DNA of 64,000 nt. Source: Polytrichum commune. Taxonomy: Eukaryota; Streptophyta; Polytrichopsida; Polytrichales; Polytrichaceae. The notes under the pieces were generated by a model. The model was not told the DNA's origin. It worked only from the letters and a program-made list of their open reading frames with translations, and ran no database searches. Shown here piece by piece: positions 20,825-32,537 of the stretch. The position numbers and the translations under genes were made by a program. Position 1 is the first letter of the stretch. Every line of letters begins with the position of its first letter. The DNA lies in NCBI GenBank assembly GCA_950295325.1, contig OX485805.1:55204758-55268757 (forward strand). The letters run 5' to 3'.

Positions 20825-23800
20825 TGTGGGAACACGCGAACACCAAAATATCCGGATTGGCGGTTTTAAGTGCCTAATCCGGGTTGTCCGGATGACCCTA
20901 GTATCGTCCAGGGATTCGGTGAAGTGTAGGAGGTCTAAAACTCTCTGTACCTGCTTATTTCTTCTTCCTTAGCCAAATTTCCGGAAATCCTTATTTCCGG
21001 ATATTTGGTCTTTGAGGACATTCTTAGCCTTTTTCCGGAGTGTGCCTCTCCGGATGTTATTTCTAGGTCCTCTTTATAATACTTACCCACCCCTTTACGT
21101 CTACCCTCTAGAATAAGTGGTTTCTTCCGGTGAAGACGTCCTTGATAAGGTTAGAATCCGGAAACTCCCTCACAACCAATCCGGATTGATCAGGTCCGTC
21201 CTGGCAGGTCACGCAGAGAGATCTGGATTGTTTCTTGGGACCATAGTGGCCAGAGGAGTCCGGATTCCGACCGGAGATCTAACTCGACGGGGTGAGTAGG
21301 TGACCCGTACCACTTTCCGGATTACCCCGTCCAAAGACTGTGAGACCTCTTCAGAAGGTCGGATGGCGTAAGTCCGGCACCTTCCGGATCTTGCCCAGTC
21401 CTAACGATGGCTATCTCACATGGACGTTACCCAGGCATTCGGAACAATGAGGATCTCTTCCTATTGCACTCCGGAGGTAGCCTCCTATCCGGAATCCTTA
21501 CTGATCCGGACCTCTCCTTCTCCGTCCGACGGATCTGTCCGGCTACCTCTACCTTGGATTCTACTCAATCTGAGCTAACTGGGCGTTCCGTACCACTAAT
21601 CCGGACAGGTCCGTCTAAGGACGGTGGGACCTCTTCAGAAGATCAGATTGGCGTAAGTCCGGATCCCTCCCGGATCTCACCCAATCTTCCCAGCGGCTAT
21701 CCCACCTAGACGTTACCCAACCTACCGGATTAGTGAGGTTTCCCTCCCACTACACTCAGAGAGGATCTACAAGGCGATAACCGGATCTGATCCGGGTCTC
21801 CTCTCTCATGTCCTATCCGGAACTCCTATCCCTCATGCTCTCTCTTTCTCTTCCACTAACGATCTCCGGATCATTCACACAAACATCAATAAAGAGAAGT
21901 CAAGGAGTGAGAAACAAAGACATTTATTCGGAGTAGGAGTAATCACAATACAACAATGGAGAAGGAACCCTTCTCAAGCTCCTTATTCAGCCTTAAGTAG
22001 AGGCTCAAAAATCCCTAAACTGAGGGCGGCGGCCCAAGCGGCCGCCGCTTAAGAAAACCTTAACTACCCCCGGTCTCCCGGATTTCCCCGATCCAGATCC
22101 GAGTTTTCCGCTAACACTACCCAAGGAAAATTTTATTAATCGACTTCAAAAACTCCTAAGTCCTACCTGCCTACCTCCATTCTGCCTAATCAATCTAGCT
22201 ACTCCTCTAACTAAGAAGACCGGTGCTTCTTCGGAGCCGATCCCTCCTTTGAGTGACTCCCTAACCCGCTGACGGCGGATGAGCCCCCTGCCGGCGACGC
22301 CTTCTGCAGCCGCGTGAGCATCCTCCTCATGTTCGGAGACGGAGCAACCTCGTCCTCCGAATCCGCTGCCCTCTCGGTCCGCGGGGTAGCGGTCCCTGGT
22401 GTCCCGGAGACTGTCCCTGGGGTTCCGGAAGCTGTCCCCATCCGGATGCTTCGGACTGGAGAAGGATCGCTTCCGGTGCCCTGCTCCGGATTCCGTCCGC
22501 CCGAGAGTGAAGCCGTCCGCGGATCCCTGTTGGAGGCCGCCCTCGAGTGTGGCGGAGGAAATGGACTCACCACTTGGCAGTCCCGTGGAGACGATGGCGA
22601 GGCGTGGGTCATAGGGGCCTTGCCCCTACTCGGAGTGGAATCCCGATCGGAAGTCTGGTGCCGGATCGGCGTCCTAGCCCTATCCGGAGTCCGGGACCTA
22701 TCTGAGTTCCGCGGAACAGGGGACTGGCCCCTTCCGGATCGGACCGACCCGGTGCTCTTCCGCCTCACCTGGGGAGAACGGACCCTTTCCTGAGCCCCTC
22801 CGGAACTACCAGGCCGAGAGCCGCCTCCTTGCTGGCTGGGTCCTGCAGAGGCCGGCGGATTTTGAACCAGGGCTACTTCACCAACCACCTCGTAGAGGGT
22901 TCCGGTTGGTGACCCTGGCGGACCCGGATAGAGCACCCTCCGCGGTGTTCCACTTGGCGGGACCACCCTCTGGATTTCCGCCAGGAGATCCTTCATCATT
23001 CGTGAATACTTCACGAGGATGGGGAGGGTCTGCCTGGCGGAAGCGGGATCTCCGGACTCCATCATCCGGTCGTAGAGATGTGCCTTGTTCACGATCTCCG
23101 CCGGATGACCCACCAGTTCCCGGATCCGGCTGAAGAGCACTGCCTGCTCCGCATGGTACTTCCGGATCTCCTCGCTCTTCTGACTCAGCTCCTGAGTCAT
23201 GGCCGCTACCTGGGCGGTGAGGTGGCGTTCTCCGTCTTGGCCTGCTCCAGCTCCTTCCGGTCTGCCCTCTTTGCCAATTCCCAGAGAATGTTTCCGGGTC
23301 CGCAGTCGTCCAGAGCATGGTTCGCCCCCTTGACGATGTGCTCCAGTCGGTAATACTGGGTCTTGAGGTCCTCCATCCCCTCCTGGAACCGCTTGAATGG
23401 ATTCTCCGGAAAGTCCCAAGCGGATAGGTCCACATTTCGCCATGGGGTCTCCCGGCTGGGTCCGGCTTCCGGATGTTGGTGAGGGGGAGGGGGAGAGAGT
23501 GGCCTCGAGACGGTTGGCGGCGGGCTTCCGGGTGACGAGGGAGGTGCTTCCGGAAGAATAGGGTCGCTGGAGGTCTCCGTCTCGACGTCTCCGGCTTCCG
23601 GAAGCAGCTTGTAGGTGACCTCATCCGCCGCTATTGTGAGCAGGTCCTCCTCCTCTGCCGTGATGCAGTCGAAATGCTGGTAGAGGTGCAAAATGAAGGG
23701 GGAGAGGAAGGAGGGTTTCCGGCCAATATGGGGGAGGGCCCGCCCCACTATCTCCTGGATAATCAGCCCCCAGTTCACCAGCCGGACTCCGGACATGGCA

Positions 23801-24942
23801 CCGAACAGCGTGTTAGCCATGGTAAGGCTGATCCGCTTCGGCTTGTCCGGGTTAAGGATAGGCAGGAGGAATTCCAACACCCTCCTTTCCCTTAGGTTCC
23901 GGCAGTTCCCTGGGTGGAAGCCGTCCTTCGGATCCGCGTCCCCTCTAAATTTTCCGGCGAACAAGCCGTCGCGGCGGCCAGCCCATCCTTCTGTAATCCC
24001 CCGAGGAAACCCGTAGACCCTGTTCCAAATATCCGGAGTCCAGTGTTCCGGATCTCTCCTCTTTGTCCCTAACCACTGATTTCCTCTCTCAAACTTAAAC
24101 TCTCGGAGAGTATCTTCGGCTCGGAGGTTCCAGGGTTTGGCTAGCAACCCTGCGCAACCCATAACCCGGAGATCCTCCGCGAGCTCCTGTAGCTCCCTAT
24201 CCTCCCTCGGAATTGCAGGGATGAGGGCTTTGAGCGGAACCGGGATAGGTTCCCTCTGATCCTCTTCCCGTGCTTCCGGCATTTTCCTCTTCTCTCAATT
24301 CCCGGCTCAATCCTCTCTTCCGGATTCCTTCCCTTCCATCTAATTGCCACAGAGTCCCGGCAAGCCCACTGCCGGTGACTGAAAAGTGCAGAGTCCCAGC
24401 AATCCCACTGCTGGCGGCTCGAAAGAATTAACACCTCACCACTCGTTCTCTCAACAGGTTGCCTTTTTCAGAAAAAAAGTGGGAGAGAGAAGGAAGGGAC
24501 CCTTAAATATCCTTCCTCCCTCTTCCTTCCCCTGTTACCGTTTGGTTTAACGGAAAACGGTTACCAACCGTTTTCCGGCGGTTCTCACCAACGGTTTTAC
24601 TAACATTTTTACCAACGGCTTTCTCCCCCCCCCCCCAACCGTCTTAAGGCCCGTTATAACCGCCACTTCCGGGCCGTTGGGTAATCTTGGCGCGTCCGTT
24701 ACTGGGTCCGGACCAATGGTTTGGACCATGATTACATGGTCCGCCCATCCTATTTGACGGACCGGTCATAGTACTTATTTAGAGTCGTTTTACCGCACAA
24801 GGCGGGGTTAGAATACTCTATTTCCTAGTACCATTAATTTTGTCCTAATAGACCCTATTATCCTTAGATAAGCAAGGTAAAATACGGAAATTGAATCCGT
24901 ATTTCCGTATTTCCGTATTTCCGTCGAATTTGGACTCCCACA
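20825..24942 (-). mobile_element. 4.1-kb TG...CA element, copy 1, with internal ORF
   Basis: The 4,118-bp element begins TGTGGGA and ends TCCCACA. It is flanked by the 5-bp duplication AGCGA (20820-20824, 24943-24947). It interrupts the LINE between ORF1 and the 2A-like frame. Read on the minus strand it has a TATTTAAGGG box near 24510, then an ORF, then a long non-coding tail with many TCCGGA words. No second copy of its ends lies inside, so either it is a giant solo LTR containing an ORF or it is a short-TIR element; 5-bp TSDs favour the LTR type. Confidence 0.75.
22211..24282 (-). pseudogene. Gag-like or plant-transposon ORF of the 4.1-kb element, copy 1
   Basis: The frame starts at 24282 (M-P-E-A-R-E-E-D) and ends in K-K-H-R-S-S at 22211. 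A one-base deletion near 23223, seen against copy 2, shifts the frame. Layout: a folded N-terminal domain (about residues 30-235) with W-G-L-I-I-Q-E-I-V and Y-Q-H-F-D-C, reminiscent of the putative plant transposon/retrotransposon ORF1 domain; a Pro/Ser linker; a coiled coil (about 290-370); and a Ser/Arg/Pro-rich basic tail with R-T-P repeats. The order folded domain, coiled coil, basic tail fits a gag-like nucleic-acid-binding protein. The family assignment is tentative. Confidence 0.55.
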
Positions 24943-24947
24943 AGCGA

Positions 24948-25823
24948 TCTTTGGGTAAGTTGGGTATATTGATTTTGGGTGTGGTTATGGGGTTGTCCTT
25001 GGTGGTAGATATTATGGGAGCATGGGGAGGATCTTATGTGTGTCCAATTTGGGGATGTACATTTTGTTTTATGGGTATGGTAATGAGTGTGATTTTTAAA
25101 AAATGAGTATATTTGAGTGTGTTTGTTATCGATTAGGTGGGTTGGGTTATTGGTGGTATATTGGTCTTGTATTCGATGTTTGGATATGATGTATGGTTGA
25201 AGTAGGATGTCTAGATGTGTGGCTTGGATTTTGATTAGTAGGGTGTTGATTGGGGAATATTGGCTTTGTATGGTGTTTAGAGGGGGGTGTTTGAGTATGG
25301 GTGGCATTAGTTTGGGATTGGGATGGATGATTTCGTTGAAGAGGATGGATGAATCATGCGCCAATGATGTGGGATATTGTATTAATTTATTTGTGGAGAT
25401 GTGGAAGTATGAATGGGTTAGGTGTTGTATGTTGTTTAAGTATTTATGTGTATTGATTGGGATTTGTATAGGGGGGGATGACTTATTGGTATATGGGGGA
25501 TGGGGAGACGTAGGTTGTGTACTTGTGTGTGTATGTGGGATGAGGTGTTGAGGGAGATTTTGTGGGTTGTGTATCGGAAGTTGTGGGGGTGTGTTGTTGG
25601 ATATGTGGTGGTATGAGGGATGAGAGGGTTAGTTGGTATGTGGGTCTCTGATAGAGGTCGAGTAATTATGGGAGTACATGTGGATGTGTGTATGAGTGAA
25701 GTATTGTGTATGGATGTAAATGAGGTAGAACCGCCCACTAGTAGTGTGGGCTTTTTATTATATAAAATAATAACAATACAACATATAATAGAAATGGACC
25801 ATTTGTGGTGTCCTAGGTGACAA
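24948..25823 (-). other. LINE spacer between ORF1 and the 2A-like frame
   Basis: About 0.9 kb of extremely C-poor plus-strand sequence. Minus-strand frames are rich in His, Thr, Pro, Ile and Asn and show no recognisable domain. It is the LINE's inter-ORF region, continued beyond the 4.1-kb insertion at 20494-20819. Confidence 0.5.
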
Positions 25824-28311
25824 CTAACCATTAAATGTGTTAGGTCCTTGGTGGGGCATTAATGGGTTACTATGGAAGCCCGGTGGAGCTTGAAGGGGAA
25901 GTGGTGAGGCGGCCGTGGTAAAAACTTGTGGGGGTGGAGCGGTTCGTTGGAGGAGTTCCGGTGCGGCGGCGGAGAGGCCGTTTACTATACCTTGCATTCG
26001 GAGGTTAGATTGTTGAAATTCATGTGCAATAGTACCCAAGAGTGCTTGAAGGTTGGTGGTGTGATGTGTAAGTGTGGCCGTGGTTTCTTCAAGCTTCCGT
26101 TCCGTATGGGTCGTGATTGTAGTTGAAAGTGTGCAAAATTTTTCATCCAACTTTTCTTCGAACTCCTTCATGGTTTTGTTGAGGTAGTGTTCGGTGATGA
26201 GTGGGTTGGCATTTGTAGCGTTTCCCATAGCTTGGACTTTCTCCGCGATGACTTCTCTAACGGGGGCTTGTGCTATCCGGATCGCCGTCTTATTGGGATC
26301 CGTGCCGTCGATGCTTCCTCGGTGGGGGATGAAATCGATGCGGCGTCCTAAAATGTAGGTTGATTTATGAATCCATTCCGTATACACCGCGGCGTTCAAA
26401 CATTGGATGTGACACCACCCGGCTTGTTTGTCGGGTTGAGTGTTGTTACCAAAGGTAACTCCCACAATGTTGTCCGCCCCGAACGTGTGCTTGATGGCCT
26501 TCGTAATTGTCGTTTGTGACTCCCGTTGTGGTAAATTGTTGGCCACTAATGTAGTACTAATTCTAAGTTCCGACGGGTTGCCGGTGCCACGGTCACGAGG
26601 GACGCTTACTTGGAGCCGTTCGTGGTTGAATGTGAGACCGTCTTTGAGGGTGAGGGTCCGCGCGTCTTCCGTAGTGAGTGTAAGAAATGCGAAGTTCTTA
26701 GCAACCTCCGGCTTGGTGAGGCCCATGAATTCGAGTTGTCGCCCGGTGTAGTAGCTCTCCCGTACTAGGGCTCCGAAAATGTTAAAAGCATGTTCGTGTC
26801 GGAGTGACTCTTCCTTAAGGTGGAGACGTAAGTTACTAGCCTTGTTAGCAAGCTCAAATCATTTTTCTACGTTACCAATGACTAGGTCTCCATCTTCCAT
26901 TTCCATGACAAAGGCACGGTTACCTTTGAGGAGGGCATGCCCATCGCGTTGTGGATGTAGAAGATGGATTTTGATGAAGCCCGCCCAATTCTTGGTGACG
27001 GCATTTATCCCAACATCTATGGGATTTGAGTATGTTGTGCCTAGGGGAATGTCCATTAACTTGAGTCTCTCCATGCAAGCCCCTCGTGCCTCTTGCCTAC
27101 TAATGCTCTTAAATCCATAATCAAAACGAATAGTGACATGAAATCCCTCAGATAGTGCGGTTGATGGATTTACCTTTTCTTGTCTAGGGAGTTGGGTAAA
27201 ATGGAGGTGGTTGCCGGGAACCGCATCCGGCCGTTCGCTTGGGTAGAGTACTTGGGGAATGTGGGAACCCACAAACACCAAAAGTTCCGGATTGGCGGGT
27301 TTTTGTGCCGAATCCGGATATTTCCGGGTGACCTTAGTATCGTCCAGGGATTCTGTGAAGTGTAGGAGGTTTAAAACTCTCCGTACCTGCTTATTTCTTC
27401 TTCCTTAGCCAAATTTCCGGAAATCCTAATTTCCGGATATTTGGTCTTTGGGGACATACTTAACCTTTTTCCGGAGGGTACCTCTCCGGATGTTATTTCT
27501 AGGTCCTCTTTATAATACTTACCCACCCCTTTACGTCTACCCTCTAGAATAATTGGTTTCTTCCGGTGAAGACGTCCTTGATAAGGTTAGAATCCGGAAA
27601 CTCCCTCACAACCAATCCGGATTGATCAGGTCCGTCCTGGCAGGTCACGCAGAGAGATCTGGATTGTTTCTTGGGACCAAAGTGGCCAGAGGAGTCCGGA
27701 TTCCAACCGGAGATCTAACTCGACGGGATGAGTAGGTGACCCGTACCACTTTCCGGATTACCCCGTCCAAAGACTGTGAGACCTCTTCAGAAGGTCGGAT
27801 GGCGTAAGTCCGGCACCTTCTGGATCTTGCCCAGTCCTAACGACGGCTATCTCACATGGACGTTACCCAGGCATTCGGAACAATGAGGATCTCTTCCTAC
27901 TGCACTCCGGAGGTGGCCTCCTATCGGAATCCTTACTGATCCGGACCTCTCCTTCTCCGTCCGACGGATCTGTCCGGCTACCTTTACCTTGGATTCTACT
28001 CAATCTGAGATAACTAGGCGATCCGTACCACTAATCCGGGCAGGTCCGTCTAAGGACGGTGGAACCTCTTCAGAAGATCAGATTGGCGTAAGTCCGGATT
28101 CCTTCCGGATCTCACCCAATCTTCCCAGCGGCTATCCCACCTAGACGTTACCCAACCTACCGGATTAGTGAGGTTTCCCTCCCACTACACTCAGAGAGGA
28201 TCTACAAGGCGGTAACCGGATCCGATCCGGGTCTCCTCTCTCATGTCCTATCCGGAACTCCTATCCTTCATGCCCTCCCTTTCTCTTCCACTAACGATCT
28301 CCGGGTCATTA

Positions 28312-30123
28312 TGTGAGGCCAAACCCCCCACCCTTAAGCGTCCGTAGTCCGAATAGTGGGTTTGGGCTCACATTCCTCCGCGGTATTGGATTTGGACTTG
28401 GATGAGTCCATAGTGCAAGGTTCACCCTTCAAGTGGTCTTGGATTTAACTGGAATTTCACTTTTACAACTCAATGTACGATTTCAATACGTATGTGGAGA
28501 ATGCACAAGTTAACTATGTTATTTTAACCTCCTTATGCTCGGGTGCTATTTTGTCTTTGTTTGCTTCTAACGTCCACCCAGCTTCTTAGCTTCTAACTAA
28601 ACAAACCCAGCTCCTTCATAAACCCAGCTTCTTAGCTTCTAACTAAACAAACCCAGCTCCTTCATAAACCCAGCTCCTTCATAAACCCAGCTCCTTAGCT
28701 TCTAACTAAACAAACCCAGGTCCTTCATAAACCCAGCTCTTTACTTTCTAACTAAACAAACCCAGCTCCTTCATAAATCCAGCTCCTTCATGAACCCAGC
28801 TTCTTAGCTTCTAACTAAACAAACCCAGGTCCTTCATAAACCCAGCTCTTTACTTTCTAACTAAACAAACCCAGCTCCTTCATAAACCCAGCTCCTTCAT
28901 GAACCCACAACTTTGTAGTTGTAATCCCCAACTACCTCACTAATTATTCAAGCCCTTAACTAATCTTCCTACCTAATTTCCCTAATTCTACTAACAACCC
29001 CTTTCTAATCACACAATTCTTCTCTAATCCTAAAATCCTAAAATCCTAGAGAGGAGAGGGGGAGAGAGAATTTCCTAACTTCACTAAGACTAACTAATCC
29101 ACACAAGTATATTTTTGCACTCATCACAACATCAAGTGCTCAACTCTTAAACATGGAACTTGCAACCACGTGTATTCAAAACATGAACTTTAAGTACCAC
29201 AAATTGGAATCATGAATTAACTTTAAAATCCTTCACGTCAACACTAATTCTACCAAGAGGTCAAGCCCTCTTCAAGGCTAACAAGCCTTGGCTCTCAAAC
29301 TAAAAACTAAGCACACACATGTGCTCCAATATGGCTTCCCACACCCACACTTATAACTCGTGGGGTGCCTTGGAGCACAAAGGAAAGAGAGGATGAGTGA
29401 GGAAAGAATGAGGGATTATATAGTAAGCTTGAGGGGGTGAGCACCCTCAAGGCTCACGATAAGCCCTTGAGATTTCCTCCTACTTAGTAGGCGCCAATCC
29501 TATCTTCTAAGCCTTCCTCCCTCAAATGATCAACAAGGATCCTAATTCGAACATTTAACTAGCCTTGGCTTTCTACCTACCACACTTTACCAAACTTGGG
29601 ATGCTTCAACCCAAACTTAGCCTCCTTCGCTTTCCGCCGCCATAACTTTCTCCCCTTACTTTCCCAAATCGTCGCTCACCACTTAATTCAAACCACGATG
29701 CTTAACTCGTGATTTGATTGGTGCTTTGAGAATTTGCTTATCCTCCACCTTGCATTCTTCCTTGGGCCTTCCCCATTAAGTGGCCATGATGAGGTGGTCC
29801 GCTTGTGCGCTCCATGTGATCCTCCATTCATCCCAATTCGAATGCACTTGCCTCTTGAGTCACTTTGGTTGTCTCCATCCATTTGTACTAGCCTACTCAC
29901 TAACTACTCAATCCAAGTTCTCCTTACCTATCCTCATTCACTCAAATCCTTCCGAAGGTAAAAACACAATAACAACTCACATCCTAGCCTCTTACAACAT
30001 GGTACTTCTAAGACTAACATTTCACTCTTTTTATATTTTTGTGAAGTAACATGCTACTTCAAAGTGCATCAACTAACGTTTCAAGGGTCTAAGACTAAAT
30101 GTGGGCACCCTTTTGGGCTCACA
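28312..30123. mobile_element. TGTGAGGCC-type solo-LTR-like insertion in copy 2
   Basis: The 1,812-bp element begins TGTGAGG and ends GGGCTCACA, flanked by CATTA/CATTC (28307-28311, 30124-30128). The empty site in copy 1 reads CATTC, so the left flank has one later change. No ORF with a recognised domain. A relative of its first 60 bases lies inverted at about 42380-42441. Confidence 0.75.
28560..28912. repeat. Short tandem repeats in the TGTGAGGCC element
   Basis: Irregular reiteration of AAACCCAGCTCCTTCATA alternating with TTAGCTTCTAACTAAACA over about 350 bp. Confidence 0.85.
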
Positions 30124-30464
30124 CATTCACACACACATCAATCAAGAGAAGTCAAGGGGTGAGAAGCAAAGACATTTATTCAGGGTAGGAGTAACCACAA
30201 TACAACAATGGAGAAGGAACCCCCCCCCCAAGCTCCTTATTCAACCTTAAGTAGAGGCTCAAAAATCCCTAAACTGAGGGCGGCGGCCCAAGCGGCCGCC
30301 GCTCAAGAAAACCCTAACTACCCCCGGTCTCCCGGATTTCTCGGATCCAGATCCGGGTTTTCCGCTGACACTACCAAAGGAAAATTTTATTAATCGACTT
30401 CAAAAACTCCTAAGTCCTACCTGCCTACCTCCCTTCTGCCTAATCAATCTAGCCACTCCCCTAA

Positions 30465-32537
30465 TTAAGAAGACCGGTGCTTCTTCGGAGCCAATCCCTC
30501 CTTTGAGTGACTCCCTAATCCGCTGACGGCGGATGAGCCCCCGGCCGGCGACGCCTTCTGCAGCCGCGTGAGCATCCTCCTCATGTTCGGAGACGGAGCA
30601 ACCTCGTCCTCCGAATCCGCTGCCCTCTCGGTCCGTGGGGTAGCGGTCCCTGGTGTCCCGGAGACTGTCCCTGGGGTTCCGGAAGCTGTCCCCATCCGGA
30701 TGCTTCGGACTGGAGAAGGATCGCTTCCGGTGCCCTGCTCCGGATTCCGTCCACCCGAGAGTGAAGCCGTCCGCGGATCCCTGTTGGAGGCCGCTCTCGA
30801 GTGTGGCGGAGGAAATGGACTCACCACTTGGCAGTCCCGTGGAGACGATGGCGAGGCGTGGGTCATAGGAGCCTTGCCCCTACTCGGAGTGGCCTCCCGA
30901 TCGGAAGTCTGGTGCCGGATCGGCGTCCTAGCCCTATCCGGAGTCCGGGACCTATCCGAGTTCCGCGGAACAGGGGACTGGCCCCTTCCGGATCGGACCG
31001 ACCCGGTGCTCTTCCGCCTCACCTGGGGAGAATGGACCCTTTTCGGAGCCCCTCCGGAATGACCAGGCCGAGAGCCGCCTCCTTGCTGGCTGGGTCCTGC
31101 AGAGGCCGGCGGATTCTGAACCAGGGCTACTTCACCAACCACCTCGTAGAGGGTTCCGGTTGGTGACCCTGGCGGACCCGGATAGAGCACTCTCCGCGGT
31201 GTTCCGCTTGGCGGGACCACCCTCTGGATTTCCGCCAGGAGATCCTTCATCGTCCGTGAATACTTCACGAGGATGGGGAGGGTCTGCCTGGCGGAAGCCG
31301 GTTCTCCTGACTCCATCATCCGGTCGTAGAGATGTGCCTTGTTCATGATCTCCGCCGGATGACCCACCAGCTCCCGGATCCGGCTGAAGAACACTGCCTG
31401 CTCCGCATGGTACTTCCGGATCTCCTCACTCTTCTGACTCAGCTCCTGGGTCATAGCCGCTACCTGTGCGGTGAGGTGGGCGTTCTCCGTCTTGGCCTGC
31501 TCCAGCTCCTTCCGGTCCGCCCTCTTTGCCAATTCCCGGAGAATGTTTCCGGGTCCGCAGTCGTCCAGAGCATGGTTCACCCCCTTGACGATGTGCTCCA
31601 GTCGGTAGTACTGGGTCTTGAGGTCCTCCATCCCCTCCTGGAACCGCTTGAATGGATTCTCCGGGAAGTCCCAAGCGGATAGGTCCACATTTCGCTATGG
31701 GGTCTCCCGGCTGGGTCCGGCTTCCGGATGTTGGTGCGGGGGAGGGGGAGAGAGTGGCCTCGAGACGGTTGGTGGCGGGCTTCCGGGTGACGAGGGAGGT
31801 GCTTCCGGAAGAATAGGGTCGCTAGAGGTCTCCGTCTCGACGTCTCCGGCTTCCGGGAGCAGCTTGTAGGTGACCTCATCCGCCGCTATTGTGAGCAGGT
31901 CCTTCTCCTCTGCCGTGATGCAGTCGAAATGTTGGTAGAGGTGCAAAATGAAGGGGGAGAGGAAGGAGGGTTTCCGGCCAATATGGGGGAGGGCCCGTCC
32001 GACTATCTCCTGGATGATCAGGCCCCAATTCACCGGCCGGACTCCGGACATTGCACCAAACAGCGTGTTAGCCATGGTGAGGCTAATCCGCTTCGGCTTG
32101 TCCGGATTGAGAATGGGCAGGAGAAACTCTAGCACTCTCCGCTCCCTAATATTCCGGCAGTTCCCTGGGTGAAACCCGTCCTTTGGATCCACGTCCCCTC
32201 TGAATTTCCCGGCGAACAGGCTGTCGCGGCGGCCGGCCCACCCCTCCGTGATTCCCCTGGGAAACCCGTAGACCCTGTTCCACGTATCCGGAGTCCAATG
32301 TTCCGGATCCCTCCTCTTTGTGCCTAGCCACTGATTTCCCCTCTCGAATTTAAACTCGCGGAGGGTATCTTCCGCTCTGAGATTCCAGGGTTTGGAGAGC
32401 AATCCCGCACAACCCATGACCCTGAGATCCTCCGCGAGCTCCTGCAGCTCTCTATCCTCCCTCGGAATTGCAGGGGTGAGGGCTTTCAGCGGAATCGGGA
32501 TGGGTTCCCGCTGATCCTCTTCCCGTGCTTCCGGCAT
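30465..32537 (-). pseudogene. Gag-like ORF of the 4.1-kb element, copy 2
   Basis: Start at 32537 (M-P-E-A-R-E-E-D), end at 30465 (K-K-H-R-S-S), about 690 codons in one frame. The only break is a TAG at 31692-31694 where copy 1 has Trp (TGG). It keeps the frame lost in copy 1 near 23223. Domain layout is as in copy 1. Between them the two copies show what an intact ORF would contain: N-terminal plant-transposon-like domain, coiled coil, and R/S/P-rich basic tail. Confidence 0.6.

Noticed and set aside
22314-22793. Plus-strand frame conserved in both 4.1-kb copies (also 30568-31062)
   Set aside because: It is antisense to the basic tail of the gag-like ORF and open only from GC-rich composition and copy identity.
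24780-24942. 20825-24942 as a TIR transposon with a 7-bp duplication AAGCGAT
   Set aside because: The second copy does not support 7 bp. Shifting the border by one base gives TG...CA ends and perfect 5-bp duplications in both copies.
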